A stretch of 64,000 nucleotides of DNA from JACPNO01 sp963825405. Lineage in GTDB: Bacteria; Acidobacteriota; Terriglobia; Bryobacterales; Bryobacteraceae. Positions 6,898-15,962 of the stretch are shown here, one piece after another. Where the stretch lies: contig CAWGTB010000003.1 in the NCBI GenBank assembly GCA_963825405.1, positions 992,001 through 1,056,000 of the forward strand, read 5' to 3'. Numbering within the stretch: position 1 is the stretch's first letter; each line of letters begins with the position of its first letter. The position numbers and the translations under genes were made by a program. The notes under the pieces were generated by a model. The model was not told the origin of the DNA and searched no databases. It was given only the letters and a program-made list of their open reading frames with translations.

Positions 6898-9726
6898 GTG
6901 GAAGAGTCTATTGAGATTCGTGGCGCGCGGGTCCACAACCTCAAGAACATTTCGCTTTCTATTCCCCATAACCGGATGACCGTGATCACCGGCGTTTCGG
7001 GCTCCGGCAAATCTTCGCTGGCCTTCGATACCATTTACGCCGAGGGCCAGCGGCGCTACGTGGAATCGCTGTCAGCTTATGCGCGGCAGTTCCTGGAGCG
7101 CATGGAAAAGCCGGATGTGGATGAGATCGATGGAATCGCGCCCGCCATCGCCATCCGCCAGAAAAACACCAGCCGCAATCCGCGCTCGACGGTGGCCACA
7201 TCCACCGAGTGCTACGATTTCCTGCGCCTGCTTTATGCCCGAGTCGGGCGTACGTTTTGCCCGGTGTGCGGCACCCGCGTTCAGAAAGACACGGTGGATC
7301 AGGTTGCCCGCGAACTCGCGGCACTCGAGCCGGGGTCGCGCTGGTACGCCCTTTTCCCAGTGACGCAGACGCCGCAGCCCGATACGAAAGTCCTGCGCGA
7401 TCACCTGTTCGAGCTGCGCAAAAAGGGCTTCAGCCGGCTATTCCAGGGCGGCCGCATTTTCGAATTCTCGACGCCGGAATCGCTGCTGGATATCGATTTC
7501 TCAAAGCCGGTCTTTGCGCTGGTCGACCGCGTAGCGTTGCCTGCCGCGCCCACACCCGATCTGCACCAGCGGCTGGTCGACACCATCGAGATCGCGTATC
7601 GCGAGGCGGGTGAAGTGATTTTCGAGAACGCCGCGAATGCCAGCCGCCTGCGCTTCAGCGAACGATTCGCGTGCAAACGCTGCGCGACCGATTTCATCGA
7701 GCCCGAGCCGGCGCTGTTCAGTTTCAACAGTCCGGCCGGCGCCTGCCCGCGCTGCCAGGGATTTGGCAACACCATCGATTACGACATGGATCTGGTGATC
7801 CCGGACAAGAACGCATCCCTCGACGAAGGCGCAATCGAGCCGTGGACCAAACCAAAAGGCCGCGAGTGGATGGCGAAACTCCGCAAGGCCGTGCTCAGTT
7901 CGAAGGATCGCAAAGTCCGCTTCAATGTTCCCTTTTGCCAGCTCACCGAAGACGAAAAGGATTTCGTCATGAACGGAGGGGGATCGTTCAAAGGCGTGCG
8001 CGGCTTCTTTGAATTTCTGGAAGGCAAGAAGTACAAGCTGCACGTGCGTGTGTTTCTGAGCCGGTACCGCGGCTACACGTTGTGTCCGGAGTGCAAGGGT
8101 GCCCGGCTGCGCAAGGAAGCGTTATATGTCCGGGTGGGCGGCAAGAACGTGGGCGATGTCGTGCGCCTGAACATTGCCGAAGCTTATGCGTTCTTCGCCA
8201 ACTTGGAGCTGACCCCGGAAGAGAGCGCTATCGCGGATAAGATTCTGATCGAGATCCAGCAGCGCCTGAAATTTCTTAACGATGTCGGCTTGGATTACCT
8301 CACGCTCGACCGGCTGTCGGCGACACTTTCGGGCGGTGAAGCTCAGCGCATTCAACTCGCGACTTGTCTGGGTTCGCGGTTGGTCGGCGCCTGCTATGTG
8401 CTGGACGAGCCTTCGATTGGCCTGCACACGCGCGACACGGCCCGGCTGATCCGCATTCTCCATGAACTGCGCGAACTGGGCAATACGATATTGGTGGTCG
8501 AACACGATCCCGAAGTGATGCGCGCCGCCGATCACATTCTCGATCTTGGCCCCGGCGCCGGCGAAAACGGCGGACGCATCGTGTATGCAGGCACGTTTGC
8601 GGACATCGCGCGCGACGGCTCCGCATCGCTTACGGGACGCTACCTGCGCGGCGATTTGCGCGTGGCTGCGCCCCGGAAACCGCGCTCCGTCGATCCGCGC
8701 CGAATGCTGCGCGTGATTGGCGCGCAGCGGCACAATTTGAAAAATCTGGATGTCGAGATTCCGCTCGGCATGCTGGTGGCGGTGACCGGCGTGTCGGGAT
8801 CGGGCAAATCGACGCTAGTGCACGACGTGATTTACAAGGGCTTGGAGGCGCGCGTGGCGCGCAAAGCCGAGCAGGAAACGGCTGTGGATCCCGCGGAGGG
8901 CGGATTGCCGGAATCAGCCGCATTGGCTTGCCGCCGCATCGAGGGCGTGGAGTGGATTCGCGAAGTCGTGATGATCGATCAATCGCCAATCGGGCGCACG
9001 CCGCGATCCAACCCAGTCACGTATATCAAGGCCTTCGATCTGATTCGCGCGATTTTCGCGGCTACGCGCGAGGCGAGCAAACGCAGCTACACGGCGGGAC
9101 ACTTCTCGTTCAACATTCCCGGCGGCCGCTGCGAAACCTGCCAGGGCGACGGCACGGTGACGGTCGAGATGCAGTTCCTGGCGGATGTCGAATTGATCTG
9201 CGAGGAGTGCAAAGGCACGCGCTACAAGAGCGGCATTTTGGAAATTCGTTATCAGGGACTGAATATTCACGAAGTGCTGGCGCTCACGGTGGACGATGCC
9301 ATGAAGTTCTTCGGCGCCGAGCCGCGCCTGGTGGCGAAGTTGAAAGTGCTGTCCGACGTCGGCCTGGGATATTTGCGGCTGGGACAATCGGCCACCACGC
9401 TTTCCGGCGGCGAAGCCCAGCGCGTCAAGCTGGCAGCGCACCTGGCGCAGGCGACTTCCAAAGGCGCGCTCTATATTTTCGATGAGCCGACGACCGGGCT
9501 GCACTTCGATGATATCGCCAAGCTGCTGGCGGCTTTCGAGCGCTTGATCGAGAGCGGGGCGAGTTTGCTGGTGATCGAGCACAATCTGGACGTCATACGC
9601 GCAGCGGACTGGGTGATCGACCTGGGCCCGGAGGGCGGCGAGCGCGGCGGATTTCTGGTGGCCGCGGGGAGACCGGCGGAGATTGCCAAGGTGAGGGAAT
9701 CGTATACCGGGAAGTACTTAAGATAA
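6898..9726 (+). CDS. uvrA: UvrABC excinuclease subunit A
   Basis: This 942-residue ABC-type ATPase recognises damaged DNA with UvrB in nucleotide excision repair, and its length matches E. coli UvrA. It has two ABC modules: Walker A GVSGSGKSS near residue 31 and GVSGSGKST near 629, with signatures LSGGEAQRIQLA near 477 and LSGGEAQRVKLA near 835. Zinc cysteines are visible in CPVCG near 120, CKRCATDF and CETCQGDG near 745. The frame is open from 6589, but the GTG at 6898 is chosen because it gives the family N-terminus (EESIEIRGARVHNLKN) and has AAGGA seven bases upstream. The CAGAGACG repeat follows the stop. Confidence 0.97.
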   Translation: MEESIEIRGARVHNLKNISLSIPHNRMTVITGVSGSGKSSLAFDTIYAEGQRRYVESLSAYARQFLERMEKPDVDEIDGIAPAIAIRQKNTSRNPRSTVATSTECYDFLRLLYARVGRTFCPVCGTRVQKDTVDQVARELAALEPGSRWYALFPVTQTPQPDTKVLRDHLFELRKKGFSRLFQGGRIFEFSTPESLLDIDFSKPVFALVDRVALPAAPTPDLHQRLVDTIEIAYREAGEVIFENAANASRLRFSERFACKRCATDFIEPEPALFSFNSPAGACPRCQGFGNTIDYDMDLVIPDKNASLDEGAIEPWTKPKGREWMAKLRKAVLSSKDRKVRFNVPFCQLTEDEKDFVMNGGGSFKGVRGFFEFLEGKKYKLHVRVFLSRYRGYTLCPECKGARLRKEALYVRVGGKNVGDVVRLNIAEAYAFFANLELTPEESAIADKILIEIQQRLKFLNDVGLDYLTLDRLSATLSGGEAQRIQLATCLGSRLVGACYVLDEPSIGLHTRDTARLIRILHELRELGNTILVVEHDPEVMRAADHILDLGPGAGENGGRIVYAGTFADIARDGSASLTGRYLRGDLRVAAPRKPRSVDPRRMLRVIGAQRHNLKNLDVEIPLGMLVAVTGVSGSGKSTLVHDVIYKGLEARVARKAEQETAVDPAEGGLPESAALACRRIEGVEWIREVVMIDQSPIGRTPRSNPVTYIKAFDLIRAIFAATREASKRSYTAGHFSFNIPGGRCETCQGDGTVTVEMQFLADVELICEECKGTRYKSGILEIRYQGLNIHEVLALTVDDAMKFFGAEPRLVAKLKVLSDVGLGYLRLGQSATTLSGGEAQRVKLAAHLAQATSKGALYIFDEPTTGLHFDDIAKLLAAFERLIESGASLLVIEHNLDVIRAADWVIDLGPEGGERGGFLVAAGRPAEIAKVRESYTGKYLR

Positions 9727-9824
9727 GAATTTCTCGCAGAGACACAGAGAACGCAGAGAAAACCAAGAAGAAGTAATTTCTTAGCAGTTCTCTGTGTACT
9801 CTGCGCCTCTGCGAGAAATGTTTT
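9725..9824. repeat. Second CAGAGACG-type inverted repeat between convergent genes
   Basis: The arms around 9728-9760 and 9788-9820 share CTCGCAGAG and ACGCAGAG or ACACAGAG cores with the copy at 2931-3010. It fills the whole gap between the uvrA stop and the stop of the convergent gene, so it may serve as a bidirectional terminator. Confidence 0.8.
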
Positions 9825-11930
9825 TCAGTTCCCGATCACCAACGACACCGGTGGGCTGCACACTGTCTGCGTGCCCGCCATCGCGCACAATTGCACGTTG
9901 GTGGTGACGCCCGCCAGATCGCCCGGCACGGTCACGTTCACCTGCTGCATTCCCGGAACTCCCGGTGCAGGCCCCGCGTAGTACAGGCTTAGAATTTCGC
10001 GGCCGCCAATGCGGGCGCTTACCGCACCGCTGCCCGCGGAGATCAGGCCTGTCGCGAAAACCTGCAGCACGCTTGCGCGTGGGGCCGGGTGCGCGGCGCC
10101 ATTCAGCGTGTTGTCCTGATTGAGCACGCCGAAGACGCCGGGCGCAACAGGCGCGAGCGACACCGCCGCAGGAGTGCCGGGGATCGCATCGTTGATGACC
10201 ACAACTTGGGAAGTCGTCTTACCAGCCAGAGCGTCCGGCACTTTCACGATGATCTGGCTATCGTTGGCCGCAAGCTGCTGTGCGGTTTGTCCATCGAAAG
10301 TGGCCACGCTCGAGTTGCCGAAATTGTGCCCGAGCACTGTGGCGAGCGATCCTGCCACCAGCGGTCCCGGCTGTAGCGTGGCGGAATTCCAGACGCTGGT
10401 GATCGTTGGGAAGGGCTCGCCCACCGTAAACGTAACCGGCAGGCTGCGGCTGCCCGCGATCGGTCCAGCGTCGATCAGCACCGTGCCCGTATACGTTCCA
10501 GGCGGCACCAGTTCCGGATGCGCATCAATGCGAACGGTCTGCGCTGTGAAGCCGGAGGAAGGGGACACTGTAAGCCATTGCGGGCCGCCTCCTGGAATCG
10601 TGACCGTTGCTGTCCACGGCATCTCGCCATTGCCCGTGTTGTACAGGATGATGTATTTGGTTTGCAGGAACGCGCCTGCCGGAGCGGCGTAGTTGAGTGC
10701 CGGCCCGCCGACGACCAGGTGTGGAAAATAGGCGGCATTGCAATCTGCCAGCGCATCGCAATCGGAAAGAGGCTGGACGGCGATGAAGCGCGGCACTGGC
10801 CCGACTGACGCCAGACCCACCGTGGAAACAGGAGCCAAGGAAAGATTCACGTTGGCCAGCACATTGCCCTGAATGGCCGCCGCGGAAAGCCCCAGGAACG
10901 TGGGAATCTGAGCGCTCTCCCGCACCGACTGATTGCTGTCCACCACTTCATAGACGGCGATACCCGCGCCCGCGCTGAGCGGCACTTCACTCGCGCCGTC
11001 CAGTGTCACGGTGCCGCCCGGGTACGTATACGCCAGCGTTCCGCCGGAGCCGTCGGCAGCCGGCGCCAGCACGCGCACCAGCATTAGGGAGCCATCGGTG
11101 CTGCCGGCATATTGTCCGCCCGATTGCGGCGCGCCCAAATCGCCCGCCGCGGTCTGCTCGATCGCGCTTGAACCGGCGATGGCGTCGGGTACGAACAGGC
11201 GCGCGCCATCGGGAAATCCAGAATAGGTGAGCATGATGCGCGTGCCGGTGTCGCTCAATGCATCCTTCTGGCGGAACGCGTTGCCATATCCCTCGGTGAC
11301 CCGCATGGAAGAGAAGCGGGTGCCGGCGGCGAACAGGTTGCTGACGCTGATGCTGGCGGGCAGCGGCGAGCCGGCGCATTGCACGGTTCCGCTGACCACA
11401 TTCGCCAGCAAAGCCCGCTCGGTGATGGCAACAGCCACGATGCCTTGTTCCGAAAATGGCACGCTATAAGAGAGCGAGGCCGTGATCGCTTTCTGCGCCG
11501 TCAGGCCAAGCTGGCTGGCATTGCCGCGCAGGTTGGAGATCACCACGCTCACGTTGCCCGATGCCGGCACCGTGAAAGTCAATCCCGTGAAGACTACGCG
11601 ATTCGGCGCCACCAGCGCGCCCACAACGGGGGCGACCACGGGCCCGGAACCGGTGTCCACCGTGACAATCGCATCCGTGATGTTGTCCGAGCCGATTTTA
11701 TTGGTGATGTTGACAGAGAGAAATACGGTGAGGTTGCCGTTGACCACGGCGCCGGGAGTTCCTTGCGTGCAACTCAGCAGAATGTTGCCCAGCGGCTCAG
11801 TGAGGCCTTCGACGGCCACTGGAACTTGCACCGCGCCGGGCATGCACACCAGCGGGTTTTGCGAGAACGCCGGCCACGCTCCCAGCGCAACCAAAAAAAC
11901 CAGCCCACGCCATCCCGTTGGAAAGGTCAC
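9825..11930 (-). CDS. Secreted multidomain protein with BACON/IPT-like domains and Solibacter-type C-terminal domain
   Basis: This 701-residue protein has a signal peptide (about 1-24, ending WPAFSQ). The N-terminal half is beta-rich and resembles repeated Ig-like modules. A BACON-like segment (WLTVSPSSGFTAQTVRID) lies near 450-500 and an IPT/TIG-like segment (SLATVLGHNFGNSSVATFDG) near 510-590. The last ~105 residues (APGVFGVLNQDNTLN, LQVFATGL, YAGPAPGVPGMQQVNV) match the TIGR03437 C-terminal domain described from Solibacter. No catalytic motif is seen. It is probably a surface or secreted binding protein. It is convergent with uvrA and separated from it only by a repeat. The C-terminal domain is the best taxonomic marker in the window. 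Confidence 0.82.
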   Translation of the reverse strand: MTFPTGWRGLVFLVALGAWPAFSQNPLVCMPGAVQVPVAVEGLTEPLGNILLSCTQGTPGAVVNGNLTVFLSVNITNKIGSDNITDAIVTVDTGSGPVVAPVVGALVAPNRVVFTGLTFTVPASGNVSVVISNLRGNASQLGLTAQKAITASLSYSVPFSEQGIVAVAITERALLANVVSGTVQCAGSPLPASISVSNLFAAGTRFSSMRVTEGYGNAFRQKDALSDTGTRIMLTYSGFPDGARLFVPDAIAGSSAIEQTAAGDLGAPQSGGQYAGSTDGSLMLVRVLAPAADGSGGTLAYTYPGGTVTLDGASEVPLSAGAGIAVYEVVDSNQSVRESAQIPTFLGLSAAAIQGNVLANVNLSLAPVSTVGLASVGPVPRFIAVQPLSDCDALADCNAAYFPHLVVGGPALNYAAPAGAFLQTKYIILYNTGNGEMPWTATVTIPGGGPQWLTVSPSSGFTAQTVRIDAHPELVPPGTYTGTVLIDAGPIAGSRSLPVTFTVGEPFPTITSVWNSATLQPGPLVAGSLATVLGHNFGNSSVATFDGQTAQQLAANDSQIIVKVPDALAGKTTSQVVVINDAIPGTPAAVSLAPVAPGVFGVLNQDNTLNGAAHPAPRASVLQVFATGLISAGSGAVSARIGGREILSLYYAGPAPGVPGMQQVNVTVPGDLAGVTTNVQLCAMAGTQTVCSPPVSLVIGN

Positions 11931-11965
11931 AAAAACACCCCCGGAGTAACCTGCCCGTTATTATC

Positions 11966-12385
11966 TCACCAATCCGAATAGGGAACGCCGTCCGAGCCGG
12001 TCTTGTCCGATCCGCTGCGCACATCGAAGATTCCGGGCTCGGTCTGGTTCACGCTCTGGGTGGCGTCTTCCATAATAATTTTCCAGGTGGTATTGGAAGA
12101 CGTGATGGGATCCATCGGCACGTCGCGCAAGTAACCCTCCGCCACCAGGTCGGTGAGCGTTTGGGGGCCTTTCTGCTTGTCGTAGGTGTACTCGTCGATC
12201 ACGGCGCGCAGGGTGGTCAAATTATTCTTGAGCACGCTTTCCTTAGCGCGCAGGATGGATTTCTGATAGAGCGGCACGGCGATGCCCACCAGAATTACGA
12301 TGATGGACATCACGATCAGCAGCTCAATCAGCGAGAAGCCGAGGGAGCGCCTGGTTTGCTTACCACTCGGAATACGAAGTTCCAT
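11966..12385 (-). CDS. Type II secretion / type IV pilin-like pseudopilin (GspG-like)
   Basis: The ATG at 12383-12385 gives a 139-residue protein. It has a basic leader and the prepilin cleavage and methylation site GFSLIELL, followed by the hydrophobic helix IVMSIIVILVGIAVPLY. After the helix come AKESVLKNNLTTLRAVIDEYTYDKQKGP and DVPMDPIT, typical of the GspG major-pseudopilin fold. The start overlaps the preceding pseudopilin gene by 26 bases. With the upstream pseudopilin and secretin genes it forms a small secretion or pilus operon. The other core genes (ATPase, inner-membrane platform) are not in the window. Confidence 0.85.
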   Translation of the reverse strand: MELRIPSGKQTRRSLGFSLIELLIVMSIIVILVGIAVPLYQKSILRAKESVLKNNLTTLRAVIDEYTYDKQKGPQTLTDLVAEGYLRDVPMDPITSSNTTWKIIMEDATQSVNQTEPGIFDVRSGSDKTGSDGVPYSDW

Positions 12386-12833
12386 CCGCAGCCTTTTCCG
12401 TGCTCTTGGTGTAAACGTCGAAAACATTCTGGCCGCCGCCGCCGCTCGATTTGGGGTCGTCCTGCATGCTGCGCTTTCCCCAATCGGTGGTATTGGTCAT
12501 GGGATCTTTGGGAATCCGGCGGAGAAACCGTATTTTAGTGTTGGCCTGCCCGGCTTTTTTCACACCTTCGACCAGGATTTCCAAGCTCTCCGGATAGCCT
12601 TCGGAACCAAGCTTGGTGGGGCCCAGCAGTCCCTGGTCCGAAGCGTCTTTGTACTTGTCGATGGCGTGCCGAATCTCAACCAACGCAGAGCGGAGATCAC
12701 GTTCCCTCTCGCGGCGGACGCGGGCTTTCGCCAGAGGAACCGCCAGGGTCGCGAGCACAAGCATGATGGTAAAAGCCACGATCAGCTCGATCAGCGTGAG
12801 GCCTTTGGTCCCTGCTTTCCGGCGTGAAGTCAT
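12360..12833 (-). CDS. Type II secretion pseudopilin
   Basis: This 157-residue pseudopilin has a basic leader (MTSRRKAGTK) and the prepilin site KGLTLIELIVAFTIM with its hydrophobic helix. It then has a GspG-like body (RDLRSALVEIRHAIDKYKDAS, RFLRRIPKDPMTN, TDWGKRS). The Gly-rich stretch SSGGGGQ near residue 130 and the C-terminal YSEW echo the paralogue downstream (YSDW), which points to tandem duplication. It lies 9 bases after the stop of the secretin gene and overlaps the next gene. Confidence 0.85.
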   Translation of the reverse strand: MTSRRKAGTKGLTLIELIVAFTIMLVLATLAVPLAKARVRRERERDLRSALVEIRHAIDKYKDASDQGLLGPTKLGSEGYPESLEILVEGVKKAGQANTKIRFLRRIPKDPMTNTTDWGKRSMQDDPKSSGGGGQNVFDVYTKSTEKAADGTSYSEW

Positions 12834-12842
12834 GACCTGTTG

Positions 12843-15357
12843 TTATTTTACGCGGACCGTAAGCTGCGGTACCGCGGCGGTGATGGCCTGTCCTTTCGCA
12901 TTGCGCAGGGTGAGTTGGGGAAGGGTGACCGTTGTATCGCCGCGGCCCACCGCCTGGAACACCAGCGTGACGAGCGTGGCTCCGCCCTGGGCGGTGACGC
13001 CGGCGGCGCCTGGAAAACGGTTGAGCCCGATGGTGGCTTCACCCTGATCGTTCAAAACATTTTTCGAAAACACTACCTTCTGCCCGTCCTTTCCAAGTAA
13101 CTCGCCTTGGAGCACATCATTCAGGCGCAGAATCTTGGGATCGAACTTGACGGTGAGCGGCGCGGAGAAAAGATCGACGGCGTTCTCGACAACCAGGTTT
13201 ACAGTGATGGGCTGGTTCAAGGGGACGCTGGCATCGGCTGGTGTGAACATGACGCGCACGTCGCCGGCGCGCGATTGTTTCTAGCGGAGCAGAGGGCGGT
13301 TTAACGTCGGGAGGCGGCTCACCGGCCTGCGGCACGGGCGCCCCTCCAGGTACAAAAGGCAAACCGGGCACCAAGGTAGTAGGCGCGGTGCGGGGCGGCG
13401 TGAGCGGCGTGCCTGTAGTCCCAGGCGCAGGGTTGCCGGGCACCGGAGCGGTGCTTGCCGGCGCTGGGGCTGTCGCGGCGTCGGCGGGCGCCTGTTTACG
13501 CGGCGCGTAATTGAGTTTCACAGTAGTCGAGTTGCCCGCGGCGATGCCACGCAGGTTGACGTCGGTGAGGTCCGGGCTCCGCATGATGTGCGGAATGATG
13601 GCCAGCACAAATTCGCTGTCGTTGGTGGTGACGGTATCGCTGGTGAAAAGATGTCCCAGAATCGGGATGGAGGAGAGTCCGGGGACGCCGGTGGTGCTCT
13701 TGGTGTCTTGCTTCTGCATCAGGCCGCCCAGCAGGTTCACTTCGCCCTGGCGGAGACGCACATCGTTGACGATTTTGGATGTGGCGATTACCGGCTGATC
13801 GATGCCGCCTAAATTCACGAAGTTGGAAATGTTCGAGATCTCGACTTCCAGATGCAGGGATACTTCATCGGATCCGTGAATCTTGGGCGTCATGTCGACG
13901 ATGACGCCTACGTCAATAAACGTGAACTGGGTGTTGACCAATGGGTTGATGCCCACGCCGCCGATGCCGGGTTGAAAGCTGCCCGAGGCGATAGGCTGTC
14001 GCGATCCGATCTTAAGGCTGACCTTCTCACCGTCTACGGCGCGCACTTGCGGCGATTGCAGCACCTTGGTGTTGCTGTCGCTGAGCATGGCTTCGAGCAG
14101 ACCGCCGGGCAGAACGAGCGAGAAGTCGCCGGTGCTGATTCGGCCAATATTCGACAGAGCCACGGAGCTTCCCGTGGAGCCGGTTGTGGTGGTTGTTGTC
14201 GTAGTTGTGGTCGTCGTTGTAGTTCCCGTGGTGCCTGTGGACGATGTAGGGATCGAAATGCCGGACCGCGGTGTAAAAGAAATCGGAGAGTTGATGCCGG
14301 TGGGCGCTACCGCGGCCGCCAGATTGAGGGTCTTGTTCTTGCTAACCTGCATCACCAGAATGTCCACCACGACTTCTGACCGCGGCTTGTCGAGATCGGC
14401 CACGATTTTTTCGGCCAGCGCGATTTTATCCGCTTCCGCCCTCGCGATGACGGCGTTCTGCGCCTGGTAGGTAAACACTTTCTGAATTTCGGCAACGGTC
14501 CTTAACGCGGTGACGATTTCCTGCAGTTCCTGGGCCTTGGTGACGTTTTGCAGGTAGAAAACTTTGACAATCTGTTCTTCAAAATCGCGGCGCTTGGCGG
14601 GATTGTCCTGAGTAACGAAGATGGCATTGCCCGAAAGAGGCTTCCAAAACGACTTGGTTACCATGGCCAGATAATCGAGCGACTCTTCGAGCGTCGTACC
14701 GTTGAACTCGATCGACTGCGGCTTGCCGGCCCCGGGCGTCACGAAATCGGGATCGAACAGCACATTGATGCCGGCCAGCTTGCCCAGCGTTTCGAACAAC
14801 ACTTTGGGAGGCTGGTTATTCATCTTGAGCGTGATCGCCTGGGGATTCAGCGGCTTCAGCTCAGGCAGCGGCAACATGGTGGCAAACTTCGCCTCTGACT
14901 CTTTACGGGAGATTTGCGCCGGGGTGAGCGCCTTTTCTTCAACCGGCATATCCGGCTTTTTCGCGTTGCGCTCGATCATGCCGCGGGTGCGCCGGGCTTC
15001 GTCTTCCGCCATCGACGATGCCGGGTTGATGGCATAAGCTTTTTCGAAATCGGCCAGAGCCTCGGAAAGCTGCCCCTGTCCGCGGAGTTTCTTGCCGCGA
15101 TCGATATGAAACTGCGCGACCTCGAAGCGTACGCGCGTGGCCGTCAACTGGTAGCTGATGTTGGCCGGATCGAGGCTTAGCGCCTGCTCGGCGAGTTCCA
15201 ATGCCTTGTCCCACTCTTTGCGAGCTTCAGCGGCCTTAACCTGGGCGATAAGTTTATCCGCCTTGCGGTTGGTCTTGGCAACGCCCACCGGCGCCAAAGC
15301 GCAAACGAGCAGGACACCGGCCGCTGCAATCCAAGTTAAGCGATTGGAAGCAGGCAT
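12843..15357 (-). CDS. gspD: GspD-like secretin with C-terminal cohesin-like domain, one frameshift
   Basis: The ATG at 15355-15357 starts an outer-membrane secretin with signal peptide, TPR-like repeats (about 30-125), an STN/pre-secretin segment near 180-250 (ITLKMNNQPPKVLFETLGKL), a Thr-rich run near 372-393, a secretin core (about 395-600; VLQSPQVRAVDGEKVSLKIG) and a Pro-rich linker (about 626-690). The uninterrupted frame then turns into low-quality Arg-rich sequence and stops at 13117. A shift near 13277, in a GC run, continues as AGDVRVMFTPADASVPLNQP, a cohesin-like domain of about 140 residues ending at 12843. Secretin-cohesin fusions fit acidobacterial gspD. The total is about 838 residues. 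The break is probably a single-base error. Confidence 0.83.
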
Positions 15358-15472
15358 GTTGCCGGTTTTCCTGAGGCGACTAGCGCGTGCGACACGCCTG
15401 GTTTCTGGTCTATCATCAAAAGTACTGACGCAGCGTGACTTCCTGCTGTGGAGGGAAAATTGAGAGCAGCCC

Positions 15473-15958
15473 TTGGCGGATAAAGACCCTGATTTCAAAA
15501 TATTGAGTGACAACCGCCAGGCCAGCCACAACTATTTCCTCATGGACCGGTTTGAGGCCGGGCTAGTGCTTACCGGAACCGAGGTGAAAGCGGCCCGGGC
15601 CGGGAAAGTTCAACTCCGCGAAAGTTACGCGAATATTGCCGGCAACGAAGCCTGGCTGATGAATGCCCACATCAGCGAGTATTCCCACGGCAACGTAGCC
15701 AATCACGCGCCGATCCGAAACCGCAAGCTCCTGCTGCATCGCCGTGAGATCGACAAACTTCTCGGCAAAACCCGGGAAAAGGGGCTGTCGCTGATTCCGA
15801 TCAAGATCTACCTCAAAAAAGGCCGGATCAAGTGCGAGTTGGCGCTGGCTAAGGGCAAGAAGTTCCATGACAAGCGGGAGACGGAGCGCGCGCGCACAGC
15901 CGAAGCCGAGGCGCGGGCGGCGGTGCGGCAAAGCAAGGCCAATCAGGGAGGCAGATAG
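15473..15958 (+). CDS. smpB: SsrA-binding protein SmpB
   Basis: This 161-residue tmRNA-binding protein for trans-translation has the standard length. Motifs include LSDNRQASHNYF, GTEVKAAR, LRESYANI, AWLMNAHISEY, RNRKLLLHR and IKIYLKKGRIKCELALAKGKK, with the usual basic C-terminal tail. The TTG at 15473 is the only start that gives the family N-terminus, and the ribosome binding site is weak (GAGAGC at 15462-15467). The ssrA gene itself is not seen here. pepA follows four bases later. Confidence 0.95.
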   Translation: MADKDPDFKILSDNRQASHNYFLMDRFEAGLVLTGTEVKAARAGKVQLRESYANIAGNEAWLMNAHISEYSHGNVANHAPIRNRKLLLHRREIDKLLGKTREKGLSLIPIKIYLKKGRIKCELALAKGKKFHDKRETERARTAEAEARAAVRQSKANQGGR

Positions 15959-15962
15959 ACGC

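Noticed and set aside
14177..14240. Short tandem-looking tract considered as a CRISPR or minisatellite
   Set aside because: There are no spacers or constant repeat units; it codes for a Thr-rich stretch in the secretin.
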